The notes below the pieces were generated by a model. It worked only from the letters and a program-made list of their open reading frames with translations, was not told the origin of the DNA and searched no databases. A DNA stretch of 22,751 bases, from IMG/VR virus record IMGVR_UViG_3300021961_000683, positions 1 through 22,751 of that record; one strand, written 5' to 3'. Both the position numbers and the translations under genes were made by a program. The first letter of the stretch is position 1. Each line of letters begins with the position of its first letter. Positions 15,198 through 22,699 of this stretch are shown here, in pieces. The stretch comes from a virus.

Positions 15198-17044
15198 TAA
15201 ATTAAAAAAGGAACAAAAGTTTCTTGATTTTCTTCTTTATGTTCAGTCATTTCATAATAACTTTTCATCGCCCAGCAGCCCAACAATAAAGCCGTATAGC
15301 TATCTCTTCTCGCCCTGTCTTCTCCTGTTTCTCTATTTAAGTGTTGAGGTAAATCGAAGTTCTGAGTACCTCTTGCATTTGATTTTACTTCTATTAATGC
15401 ACACTGTTTCTTAATTAAATCTACATTATATCCAATATGTTCTACAAAATCCCCCTTACTTTCGACGTTTTTTATGTTTATCAACGCCATATCAAGATGG
15501 GTGTTTATCATTTTATCGAAAGAGCTAGCCCTTGCTTGAGCTTTGGATGCGAACCATATCTTTTTGTAGTCTATAAGCCCCTGAAGATATTCATTTGATT
15601 TACGAATAAAGTCATTGCTACTAAAAACTTGTTTATATGCTATTTTTCCGATTGTACAATTCAATTCTCTTTTTAATCTTCTTATCTCCTCTTGTCTATC
15701 TACTCCTTCTTTTGAACTTTCAAAATCTATGAATTTTATGTTTATTTTATTATCTATAAAGAGTTCGTGTTCATTTGCAGCGTCAATAAATTGATATCCA
15801 GCATTATCAATACATATAAGAGTAATATTAAAATTAGTTAATAAATAATAAAAATATAAAATATGATCTTTTAGGTCTTTACCATGCTCTGCATAACTAT
15901 TTACTATTATTCCTTGTTTTGATTGTTCGTCCAACTCTATAACACACATTGCAAAATCATCAGAGTTTGGAGCTTTTGAGAAAGACGGGTCGATTGCTAA
16001 TATGTATTTCTTGTCGGAATCGCCTTTTATTTTGCAGGTAGGTTCTTCTCCATCAGGTATAGTGCAAGCGTACATTTTCTTTCCTGAAAAATATCCTTCG
16101 CTGCCGTCTGTGAAATTAGCACAATATTCTCTTAGGAAAATCGCATTTGAAGTTCCACCACTTTCGGCTTCTTCTATAACAGACTTGTTTATCATATGTT
16201 TTGGGATAGAATCCCAAGCCAGTTGTGATATAAAATAGGTAGCTTCCGAGCCTTCCTCTGGAGTATTTATCTTTTTTATCCAATCAGAATAAGTAACGTA
16301 AAGATTTTCAAAAGTATAAGATGCAGAAGATAAAGCTATGAATTTGGTTTTGTTTTCGAAGACTGTCCTTTCTTCCTCTTTCATCAGTCTCTGCTGCACC
16401 ATTTTATTTTCTATTTCCATTATACTCATGCGCTCATCCATGTCTTGCGGTGCTGTCAAGAAAGGAATTAAAACAGTATCGATAATTTCTCTGCTCATCA
16501 GCAAATACTCATCAATCAGGAGAACGTTCGCTCGAAAACCACGAATTTTTTCTCCATTCAGCGGAATCGCTGTTATGGTAGATCCATTATCTAATTTCCA
16601 CTCATGAATGTCATTTCTTTTTGTAATATTTTGCCCAAAAGCTTGCCTTAACAAAACGGCGTCTTTTCTCTTTACTAATTCTTCAATTTTATTGAAAATG
16701 AAACGTGCAGTTCTAAAAGTGGGTCCAGCTATTAGAATTTTTGAATTTGGATAAAAAAGTGCTTGCATGATGCAGAATATTGAAGCGATAAACGTCTTTG
16801 CACAACCGCGACCCCACACGCACATGCTATAATTTCTATTCAGCATTCCTCTTATAGTTATCTCTTGATAAGGGGCTAATTTTATACCGCATAGCATTTC
16901 TATAGTAAATCCGACATTATTTCTCAAAAATTCATACAATGTAATCTTTGCAGTTTTATCATCAAGCTCTCCCTTTAAATTCTCCAAAAAATATTTATTT
17001 ATATCTTTGTATGGTTTAGTTTTGTATTGACCTTCGTACCACAT
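15197..17044 (-). CDS. terL: Terminase large subunit (packaging ATPase-nuclease)
   Basis: The protein has 615 residues and would power DNA translocation into the prohead and cut the concatemer. The ATPase shows LAPYQ at about 56-60 (adenine-binding region), a Walker A-like WGRGCAKTF at 77-85, a Walker B VLLIDE at 174-179 and a coupling segment FIALSSASY at about 235-243. The nuclease (RNase H fold) shows ILAIDPSFS with Asp352, LICIDNAGYQF with Asp413, and a late LDMALINIKN segment carrying a third Asp. A helical charged insert (about 201-232, ENKMVQQRLMKEEER) follows Walker B. Size and layout match T4 gp17-type terminases. The ATG at 17044 starts two bases after the stop of the ERCC4 nuclease. 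The protein is complete, with all key residues visible. Confidence 0.97.
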   Translation of the reverse strand: MWYEGQYKTKPYKDINKYFLENLKGELDDKTAKITLYEFLRNNVGFTIEMLCGIKLAPYQEITIRGMLNRNYSMCVWGRGCAKTFIASIFCIMQALFYPNSKILIAGPTFRTARFIFNKIEELVKRKDAVLLRQAFGQNITKRNDIHEWKLDNGSTITAIPLNGEKIRGFRANVLLIDEYLLMSREIIDTVLIPFLTAPQDMDERMSIMEIENKMVQQRLMKEEERTVFENKTKFIALSSASYTFENLYVTYSDWIKKINTPEEGSEATYFISQLAWDSIPKHMINKSVIEEAESGGTSNAIFLREYCANFTDGSEGYFSGKKMYACTIPDGEEPTCKIKGDSDKKYILAIDPSFSKAPNSDDFAMCVIELDEQSKQGIIVNSYAEHGKDLKDHILYFYYLLTNFNITLICIDNAGYQFIDAANEHELFIDNKINIKFIDFESSKEGVDRQEEIRRLKRELNCTIGKIAYKQVFSSNDFIRKSNEYLQGLIDYKKIWFASKAQARASSFDKMINTHLDMALINIKNVESKGDFVEHIGYNVDLIKKQCALIEVKSNARGTQNFDLPQHLNRETGEDRARRDSYTALLLGCWAMKSYYEMTEHKEENQETFVPFLI

Positions 17045-17046
17045 TA

Positions 17047-17988
17047 TTAAAGCCCTTTCATATCATAAAGAAGTTGCATGTCGTATTTTTTATAAGCATC
17101 TCCAGATGCATAAATTTTTTCCATAACACGAACGCATTCTTTTCTGCCTTGCACAAACAAAAACTGTATATTATCATATGTTTGAATAAGATCTCTTATA
17201 TTATGCATGATATAGTCTGGAGTAGCTTTTATTTTGCTGAATACATCATTTAAATATTTTATTTTATAAACATCTTCATATTTATTTTCAACAATAACTA
17301 TCATGTATTTTTTAGCTTCTACAGATTTTTCGATTTCCCTTTTGAATCTTTCAAATCCTTTAGATAAAGTATTAAAAAGATCATTTAATGATTTTCTTTC
17401 AAAAACAAGATCGTTGAAAGAATCATCTGATCCATTAGCCATGCTATAATCTCCGAATTTAAGGGTTCCGACTTCTGATTTTATACTTTTGAATATTAAA
17501 GGCTTCTTTTCCCTCGTATCTATAATAATTTTATTGTTATCTTTTAATTCACAGTCAGGAAGACATTTTATATAAGAAAATTTATTTTTAAATCCCAAAG
17601 ACTCACACGTTTTGTAATAGTCTCCGAATAAATTGTGCAAATAATTAACAGAAGGTATCATTACTGATCTTAACTCCACTTGGGTTGGAGTATAAATAAG
17701 ATTTTTAGTTCTTTTTCTTCTAGAAAGTATTTCCAAACAATAATCTTTGGCTACTTGAGGTGTTTGTTTGTTTAACCAGTATCTGAGATTGTTTTTATTA
17801 TTGAAATCACTGTTTAAATAGAATTCTCTATTTTTAAAAAGTATTATGTCTCCAGTATGCAAATCATGTTTGGGTATATAAGTCTGGTAATATTCGGCAT
17901 AAGTTATCTTGTGAACTCTAAGATGTTTTAAAAAATCTTTTGAGTCGTTAAACAATGTTTGACATATACTGCACTTTTCCTTATCCAT
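17047..17988 (-). CDS. ERCC4/XPF-type nuclease with N-terminal zinc finger
   Basis: The protein has 313 residues. At the N-terminus Cys6, Cys9, His22 and His26 form a C2H2 finger (CSICQTLF...HLRVH). A linker of about 125 residues contains a basic stretch RRKRTK. From about 153 the ERCC4 nuclease core appears: IIIDTREKKPL (Asp157, Arg159, Glu160), LKFGDYSM (Asp180), then VFERKSLNDLF, an exact ERKxxxD motif with Glu197, Lys199 and Asp203, and GFERFKREIEK. XPF/Mus81-family nucleases use these residues to cut branched or flap DNA. No helix-hairpin-helix pair is evident at the end. It overlaps the preceding gene by eight bases and precedes terL by two, so it probably resolves replication branches before packaging or assists cutting. 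That role is inferred; the fold and active site are clear. Confidence 0.88.
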   Translation of the reverse strand: MDKEKCSICQTLFNDSKDFLKHLRVHKITYAEYYQTYIPKHDLHTGDIILFKNREFYLNSDFNNKNNLRYWLNKQTPQVAKDYCLEILSRRKRTKNLIYTPTQVELRSVMIPSVNYLHNLFGDYYKTCESLGFKNKFSYIKCLPDCELKDNNKIIIDTREKKPLIFKSIKSEVGTLKFGDYSMANGSDDSFNDLVFERKSLNDLFNTLSKGFERFKREIEKSVEAKKYMIVIVENKYEDVYKIKYLNDVFSKIKATPDYIMHNIRDLIQTYDNIQFLFVQGRKECVRVMEKIYASGDAYKKYDMQLLYDMKGL

Positions 17989-19075
17989 TTATAGCTTCAT
18001 TTTTTGTTAATCCGAATATCTTTGTCTTTACGTCTTCCATAGAAGAAAGCCGGTCAACTTCTTCTTCAAGCGCTTTTTTCTGCATTTCTCCGATACGTAA
18101 AAGCTGATTTCTCTTTTGTTCGTCTTTCCAATATTCTATAAGATTGAGAATACTTGCATTTTCCTTAAGTTGTTTGCCAAGCCTGTCGCTCCTTTTTTGC
18201 TTTAACGAGTTGACCAAATCCTGCTGGCGTTTGACGCATGAGTTATATTCCTGTTGAGCTTTGCCAATAGCTTCTACCAATGACATGGCAATTCTGGCGT
18301 TTTCTTCTCCGTCTTCATTTGTTTGATTGTCAAGAATTCCCTGTAATCTCTCAGAACGAGCCTGTATTCGGTTAGCCATAACAGCTTCAGTAGCCAACAA
18401 AATATATTGGTCTACTTCTTCTTCTGTTAAATCAGACTTGTCGTAAGTATATCTTATAAAAGTAGATTCAAATAAAACTTTATCTTTTTCTGTTTCAAAA
18501 CTATTGATTTGATTTATAAATCTAAAGTTATGAAGGTAGCCTATGAGGGATTCTACTTCTTTTTTTATTCTATTTGTTATAGACTCCCTGTTTATTCCGT
18601 TCAAAACATATTTATTTACTCTGGCTACTGCTCTATCTAGTGTATTTGGCGGTTTCCAGCCGTTTTCAGATTCTTGAGATGAAGAACTTGTATTTTTAGG
18701 AGTTCCGAGTTGAGATTTTATATAATCACTTACAGTAATTGATTCTATATTTAAATTAGTTATGCTATTATTATTGAAAATAATTTTAGCCATTTCCACG
18801 CAAGATGTGTTTTGATAGTTGTTTTGAATGAACTCTTTCTGTTCGTCCGTTAAATCTAATTTTTCTTTTGCAACATAAACTTGGGCGGCTCTTGGAATTA
18901 TCTTATATGTAGCTAAATATTTTTTAATTGCCCTTCCGTATTTGCTTCGCCCATCAAATTCTTGACCAAAAACATCTTGCGTAAGTTTTGTCAAAGAAGG
19001 AGGACTACTTGAATTTTCGTTCCAAATTTTTATTATCAGAGCTTTTTGCTCGTCATTTAAATCAAATGTATCCAT
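17981..19075 (-). CDS. Probable terminase small subunit / duplicated-HTH DNA-binding protein
   Basis: The protein has 364 residues. Two related N-terminal units are visible: LNDEQKALIIKIWNENS...LTQDVFGQE...RSKYGRAIKKYLA (about 6-54) and LTDEQKEFIQNNYQNTS...AKIIFNN...ITVSDYIKSQL (about 74-125). Each looks like a helix-turn-helix with a DEQK opening. A polar Ser-rich linker follows, then a long helical region with a conserved-looking LDRAVARVNKY and, near the end, coiled-coil heptads (about 265-350). DNA-binding units plus an oligomerising coiled coil, placed just ahead of the nuclease and terL, fit a small terminase that recognises phage DNA. It is larger than T4 gp16. No sequence signature proves it; a transcription or replication factor is the alternative. 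Confidence 0.6.
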   Translation of the reverse strand: MDTFDLNDEQKALIIKIWNENSSSPPSLTKLTQDVFGQEFDGRSKYGRAIKKYLATYKIIPRAAQVYVAKEKLDLTDEQKEFIQNNYQNTSCVEMAKIIFNNNSITNLNIESITVSDYIKSQLGTPKNTSSSSQESENGWKPPNTLDRAVARVNKYVLNGINRESITNRIKKEVESLIGYLHNFRFINQINSFETEKDKVLFESTFIRYTYDKSDLTEEEVDQYILLATEAVMANRIQARSERLQGILDNQTNEDGEENARIAMSLVEAIGKAQQEYNSCVKRQQDLVNSLKQKRSDRLGKQLKENASILNLIEYWKDEQKRNQLLRIGEMQKKALEEEVDRLSSMEDVKTKIFGLTKNEAING

Positions 19076-19081
19076 AAAAAT

Positions 19082-19768
19082 TTAATAAATATCTAAATCT
19101 CCGTCGTCCATTGCTTTTTTTATTTTTTTTACTATTGATTTTGTGATATTCTTTATTTGTCTATAACCCGGACTTCTGTTTTTTTCAGAAGTTTTAAGTC
19201 CGAGTTTTTTAGCTACTTTACTTTCACTTTCATTGTTTATATATATTGATTCGTATACAATCCATTCGATAGACTTTAAAAGCGATTTTATCTTTTTATG
19301 AAATTCAGGATTTATTTCTTCATTCGAATAATTTCCGACTTGCTTATCATGTATTTCGTGTTCATGATTTTCAATAGATAAAGGCATTTTTATTTCACAA
19401 GCATCTCTTTTTTTATTGTACCATTTTTTGAACATTTTACATTGATCACTTTGCGTTTTATAAACACTACATCCTCCATCTGGTAATGCCGCAGCACATT
19501 TTAAACATGGCTTTGTATAATTGCTATAATTATTTCTTACAATATTTTTTATTTGATTTGATATTATTCTGTTTAGCCAAGGCTCTATAGGCTTTGTTGC
19601 ATCGTATTGACTCCATTTTTGGAATATATGCATTTTTAAAATTTGAGATACATCGTCAAAGTCCATCCAAGTGATAGAATTTAAAAGCCATCTGCTTCTC
19701 CTTTTTTCTATCTCCACATTTATACAAGGGAGAAAACTCTCAAATTTTTTAAGCTGCTTTTTATTCAT
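19082..19768 (-). CDS. Phage sigma-70-family-like factor with Cys-rich insert
   Basis: The protein has 228 residues. Residues about 34-80 look like sigma region 2: DFDDVSQILKMHIFQKWSQY, then PIEPWLNRIISNQIKNIVRN. Immediately after, Cys88 and Cys91 (PCLKC), Cys100, Cys110 and possibly Cys124 form a likely zinc site in the place where a normal sigma has its linker. The C-terminal part (about 165-222) reads IYINNESESKVAKKLGL...GYRQIKNITKSIVKKIKKAM, like a region 4 helix-turn-helix for -35 contact. By analogy with T4 gp55 it could redirect host RNA polymerase to late genes. Its start overlaps the TGA of the zinc-ribbon gene by four bases (ATGA), so the two are co-translated. Sigma-like is moderately sure; late specificity is inferred. 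Confidence 0.72.
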   Translation of the reverse strand: MNKKQLKKFESFLPCINVEIEKRRSRWLLNSITWMDFDDVSQILKMHIFQKWSQYDATKPIEPWLNRIISNQIKNIVRNNYSNYTKPCLKCAAALPDGGCSVYKTQSDQCKMFKKWYNKKRDACEIKMPLSIENHEHEIHDKQVGNYSNEEINPEFHKKIKSLLKSIEWIVYESIYINNESESKVAKKLGLKTSEKNRSPGYRQIKNITKSIVKKIKKAMDDGDLDIY

Positions 19769-20175
19769 TCAATTTCAGAAGGACTTTGTCCTCTAGTTTT
19801 AAACCCAGATTCTTTTCGATATTCTTCAATAAAGGATTCTTCCGAAATATTATGGTTTTTTGATTCTGGGTCTTGTGGCGAGTATGGCATTGGATTTTTC
19901 ATTATAGAACCCAAGCTTTGAGGTTTATTTTGAGAAAAATCAGCTTCGAATTCAAGTTCATCAATTTCCAGATTAAATTCCTGCACATCGATACCGTCCT
20001 CCGGGTCGTAATTATAATTTTTTCCTGATTTACTACCAAACAGTCTGGGTGCTGGAGTTGCTTCCGGCTTTGGGATACTTGCTTTCTTAAAAAAAGAATA
20101 TCCGCAACTCATACAGAATTTAGCAGTTGGGTCAGGGGACTTTTTTCCACATTCAGGGCAATAAACTATTTTCAT
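19765..20175 (-). CDS. Zinc-ribbon protein with acidic tail
   Basis: The protein has 136 residues. The N-terminus is a four-cysteine zinc ribbon: Cys6 and Cys9 (YCPECGKK) and Cys21 and Cys24 (FCMSCGYS). A Pro/Ala linker (PKPEATPAPRLFG) follows, then an acidic middle (DGIDVQEFNLEIDELEFEAD) and a polar end (GFKTRGQSPSEIE). There is no enzymatic motif. It is the first gene of the minus-strand block and is translationally coupled to the sigma-like factor. Small zinc ribbons that touch RNA polymerase or nucleic acid are common, so a co-activator or adaptor for that sigma factor is plausible, functionally like T4 gp33 but without visible similarity to it. The role is inferred. Confidence 0.75.
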   Translation of the reverse strand: MKIVYCPECGKKSPDPTAKFCMSCGYSFFKKASIPKPEATPAPRLFGSKSGKNYNYDPEDGIDVQEFNLEIDELEFEADFSQNKPQSLGSIMKNPMPYSPQDPESKNHNISEESFIEEYRKESGFKTRGQSPSEIE

Positions 20176-20190
20176 AATAATTAAGCATCT

Positions 20191-20210
20191 ATTTGTATAT
20201 TATAATACGT
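20191..20210. promoter_or_regulatory. Divergent promoter region with two opposed TATAAT boxes
   Basis: Between the divergent starts at 20175 (minus) and 20211 (plus) lies a near-symmetrical AT core containing TATAAT on the plus strand at 20201-20206 and on the minus strand at 20204-20199. For the minus gene this leaves a leader of about 15-20 bases; for the plus gene it would give an almost leaderless message if used with ATG 20211. The upstream part holds TATTTGTATAT (20192-20202), shared with the collagen-like gene's leader. The divergent layout makes a promoter here very likely; which box is used is unknown. Confidence 0.55.
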
Positions 20211-20393
20211 ATGGAACAAAAAGAATTAATAATTTTTTTAAAAAGTGTTATTGACTGCACCTATCCTCTTTGTCAGAGCGAGGATAGGGAAATAGCACGA
20301 TTAAGCGCCTCTATCAATAATAATTCGTATATATTAAGAAAATATCTAATTTCATTAAACTCAAAAGAAAAAGATGAAAACGATAAAATTTAA
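20211..20393 (+). CDS. Small protein of unknown function
   Basis: The protein has 60 residues from ATG 20211 (MEQKELIIFLKSVIDCTYPL). A TTG at 20193 would add six residues but lies inside the promoter-like region. It is mostly helical and charged, with two cysteines (about 16 and 21, CTYPLC) and a Lys/Asp-rich tail. It is the first gene of the plus-strand block and overlaps the next one by 20 bases. No family was recognised. The overlap and the position directly behind the divergent promoter favour a real gene, but at this length the call is tentative. Confidence 0.55.
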   Translation: MEQKELIIFLKSVIDCTYPLCQSEDREIARLSASINNNSYILRKYLISLNSKEKDENDKI

Positions 20394-20871
20394 AGAATTA
20401 TCAACAAAAGAAAAAATAAATTTGGTTGTTAAAGTACAAGAAATCCTTATAAATACAAAAAATAAAGGAGATTTCCTTACCACTGTGTCAAATTACTCTG
20501 ATAGTGTTTCTTTTTATATCAAAAAAATTAAATCTTTCTCTGGCGATGTTTGGCATGATGAAGAAAGTGGCACTTTAGCATTTTTCAAAAGAGTAAGAAT
20601 AGAAAACCCATACGAAACGAACAATGAATTTGTAAAAGCAATGGATTCAGAAAATGAAGCCAACCCTAATTCAATATTGATAGACATTGTTGTTGGTCAA
20701 GCGAATGATGAATCTTTGAAAATTTTTATAAATTTTTTTAAATATCTAAAAGATCAATTTTCGCCCATCAATGTGATATACAGCCGCAGAGGGAATGTAA
20801 TTATAGATAATTATGATGATTTTATTTTAAAATTGGAAAAAATGTTAAATAGAAAGATAAATTTTAAATAA
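20374..20871 (+). CDS. Unknown 165-aa protein
   Basis: The protein begins MKTIKFKELSTKEKINLVVKV. It has alternating helices and strands: KEKINLVVKVQEILI (helix), a DSVSFYIKKIKSF strand, FSGDVWHDEESGTLAFFKRV, then SILIDIVVGQANDE, a Phe-rich helix (LKIFINFFKYLKDQF), PINVIYSRRGNVIID and a basic end. The size and alpha/beta mix suggest a small globular domain. The order 'strand with SRRG, then NYDDFILKLEKML' does not bring a known enzyme to mind. It overlaps the preceding small gene by 20 bases and is followed by the AGTGTAAT-preceded lectin gene. I cannot assign a function. Confidence 0.75.
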   Translation: MKTIKFKELSTKEKINLVVKVQEILINTKNKGDFLTTVSNYSDSVSFYIKKIKSFSGDVWHDEESGTLAFFKRVRIENPYETNNEFVKAMDSENEANPNSILIDIVVGQANDESLKIFINFFKYLKDQFSPINVIYSRRGNVIIDNYDDFILKLEKMLNRKINFK

Positions 20872-20873
20872 TA

Positions 20874-20881
20874 AGTGTAAT
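20874..20881 (+). promoter_or_regulatory. AGTGTAAT motif upstream of the lectin-like gene
   Basis: AGTGTAAT starts two bases after the preceding stop codon and lies eight bases before ATG 20890. It is the only plus-strand gene-proximal copy; the other three precede minus-strand virion genes. The gene it precedes also encodes a probable virion protein, which hints that the motif marks a class of genes. Confidence 0.42.
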
Positions 20882-20889
20882 ATTCATAA

Positions 20890-21966
20890 ATGAGCGACAT
20901 ATATTTATTGTCAGAGATACACGGACAACTTAATAGCGGATATTTGTCCACGGGGTACTCGCAGCGAATAGCCAATTATATAAATAGCGGCGGAGCTTTC
21001 GAATCAGGATACGCTAAAAATCATATTGGCAGAGAATATTATAGAAAATTATTTAATTTCGGAATGTCGCACCTTATATCTGATGATTACGACGCCGGTT
21101 TTAGACCTATAACTTTGGATGCTTTGAGTTCTGCTTTTGATATTTCGTTTACTTCCACAACTTTGTCGTTGGGACTCAGTGTTTTTCTAAGAAATCCAGA
21201 TTACACTGGATATTGCATGAAAGTCAGAAGAGAAGAAGACGACTCAGAACAAGATTTTGGCTTCGCAAACGGCGTATTGAACACAGGAGCCATGATGACG
21301 TTTGTGGGAACCGGCAATGGTCGCGTAGTTAAATGGTACAGTCAAGACCCGAATAATAGAGACTTCCAAAAAACCACATCTTCAACTCAACCATATATAA
21401 TCAAAAGCGGCGCTGTAAATAATATCAAAGGAGTTCCTGCTATAGATTTCGATCCGGGTACAGCTTATGGCGCTCAATATTATCTCGATAGCGTTTCAAC
21501 CGGCTTATTCGAAGGATTTACTGGAATGTCGATGATGGTGGTCGCTTCTGTTCGAACTCCTCAATATGGTGGTCATGTATACGTAAATTCTTCAAATAGC
21601 GCCACGCACACACCATACCCCGGAGGAAGTTATTATGAAGGATTCTGCACGACAACAAGAAAAGACGCTATATTTACTCCAGAAACTGGCTACCTAGATA
21701 GCGGCTATTATTACAGTGTAAATTCTTATACGAATAACTGGAGCGCTAGATTTTGCAGTGGTAAATATACGAAAAGCTACGGCACAAACGCATTTACAAC
21801 AGCAGCAGGAAAATCTTATTTGGCATACAACCAATTAGGCAATGCATTTCGCGGCGATATTTCTGAAATATTGTTTTTCTCAACTGATTTGAATGCAGGA
21901 TCAGGCTTGACAATAAGGAATAATCTGGAAGAAGACATCAGAAACAATTATAATTTTAATTATTAA
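20890..21966 (+). CDS. ConA-like lectin/arabinofuranosidase-type receptor-binding protein
   Basis: The protein has 358 residues. After a polar N-terminal helical part (about 1-75) comes a pattern I recall from AbfB/LamG-like modules in phage and Bacteroidota surface proteins: GYCMKVRREEDDSEQDFGF, ANGVLNTGAMMTFVGTGNG, VVKWYSQDPNNRDFQKTTSS, TQPYIIKSG, then KGVPAIDFDP. A jelly-roll set of strands follows (GMSMMVVASVRT onward), ending in FRGDISEILFFSTDL and NNLEEDIRNNY. These modules bind or sometimes cleave sugars; no catalytic residue can be claimed. No signal peptide is visible, so it is likely a virion component rather than a secreted protein. It lies on the opposite strand from the head genes, with somewhat higher G+C than its plus-strand neighbours, so acquisition as a unit is possible. 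Confidence 0.75.
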   Translation: MSDIYLLSEIHGQLNSGYLSTGYSQRIANYINSGGAFESGYAKNHIGREYYRKLFNFGMSHLISDDYDAGFRPITLDALSSAFDISFTSTTLSLGLSVFLRNPDYTGYCMKVRREEDDSEQDFGFANGVLNTGAMMTFVGTGNGRVVKWYSQDPNNRDFQKTTSSTQPYIIKSGAVNNIKGVPAIDFDPGTAYGAQYYLDSVSTGLFEGFTGMSMMVVASVRTPQYGGHVYVNSSNSATHTPYPGGSYYEGFCTTTRKDAIFTPETGYLDSGYYYSVNSYTNNWSARFCSGKYTKSYGTNAFTTAAGKSYLAYNQLGNAFRGDISEILFFSTDLNAGSGLTIRNNLEEDIRNNYNFNY

Positions 21967-21971
21967 TTTAT

Positions 21972-22364
21972 ATGAATTTTTTAGTATCAACAAAAACAGA
22001 AGAAGTTCTACTTAATATCAGCAAATATATATGGAATTTGCAAATGCCGATAAAAAATGGAAATTCTACTATTTATTGGAATGATTTAATATCTCATCCA
22101 GAAACAGCGCAAAAAGCTTTTGCAATGATGAGCGAATCTATTTATTTGGATGAAAATTTAAACAGCGACGAGCTGCCAAATTATCTTGTTGAAATAGGAA
22201 CATTGAACCAAAGCCAAGCCGCCACTTTGAAAGCGTTTCTTGAGTCAAATAAAAATAAAGAAATTTCCGTTCTTGATTATCTTGTCGAACACGGCATAGG
22301 AACAGTTAAAACCGAACAAGAAATGTTTGATGAAGTCTGGTTTATCATACCGGAAGTTCCATAA
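21972..22364 (+). CDS. Unknown 130-aa protein following the lectin gene
   Basis: The protein begins MNFLVSTKTEEVLLNISKYIW and appears mainly helical with an acidic character. Notable segments are TIYWNDLISHPETAQKAFAMM, ELPNYLVEIGTLNQSQAATL, LKAFLESNKNKEISVLDYLV and a terminal FDEVWFIIPEVP. It starts five bases after the stop of the lectin-like gene, so it is probably co-expressed. It could be a chaperone or partner for that protein, as small genes often follow fibre genes in phages, but nothing in the sequence proves this. There are no metal-binding or catalytic motifs. Confidence 0.75.
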   Translation: MNFLVSTKTEEVLLNISKYIWNLQMPIKNGNSTIYWNDLISHPETAQKAFAMMSESIYLDENLNSDELPNYLVEIGTLNQSQAATLKAFLESNKNKEISVLDYLVEHGIGTVKTEQEMFDEVWFIIPEVP

Positions 22365-22375
22365 TTTAAGATAAA

Positions 22376-22699
22376 ATGAATCTGATAGTGATAGAGTCGC
22401 TTTCTCTCCCGCCATCAGAGCATTTTTGCCTCAGAACAATATCCATGTTCGCAAAATATAATAATTATGATGTTTTAATAGAGTCAAGACCATATATAAA
22501 AGACACTATATACAAACATTTAAAGTCAAAAGGATGTTTTGATTATATATCAGACATAATCAGTCACAATCAAGAACTTGGCATAAGAATTGACAATGAA
22601 TTAAATTATCCTCTTACAATTTTGGTGGATAAAATATGTCTTGAAAACCAAGACAATATAATCAAACAAATAAAAATGTTCAGCAATATAAACTATTGA
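22376..22699 (+). CDS. Unknown 107-aa protein
   Basis: The protein begins MNLIVIESLSLPPSEHFCLR, with a hydrophobic first strand, helices (ISMFAKYNNYDVLIES; IKDTIYKHLKSKGCFDYISD) and later strands (YPLTILVDKICLENQ). The 'LIVIES...KGCFDYISDIISH...DNELNYPLTILVDK' course gives an alpha/beta fold of Rossmann-like flavour, somewhat like a shortened HAD-type or nucleotide-handling domain, but without the DxD motif of HAD enzymes. It ends in TGA, one of only two TGA stops in the window, and is followed within about 20 bases by a terminator-like hairpin, so it closes the plus-strand unit. No function is assigned. Confidence 0.72.
   Translation: MNLIVIESLSLPPSEHFCLRTISMFAKYNNYDVLIESRPYIKDTIYKHLKSKGCFDYISDIISHNQELGIRIDNELNYPLTILVDKICLENQDNIIKQIKMFSNINY

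Noticed and set aside
10915-20188. Shared AGATGCTTAATT before the genes starting at 10914 and 20175, recalling a MotA box
   Set aside because: At 10914 it encodes the end of the portal protein and its stop codon, and at 20175 it lies only three bases from the ATG; probably coincidence.
287-22699. TAG never used as a stop, suggesting stop-codon reassignment
   Set aside because: All complete genes end in TAA except two in TGA, which AT-rich composition explains. No gene seems to be interrupted by, or read through, in-frame TAG.
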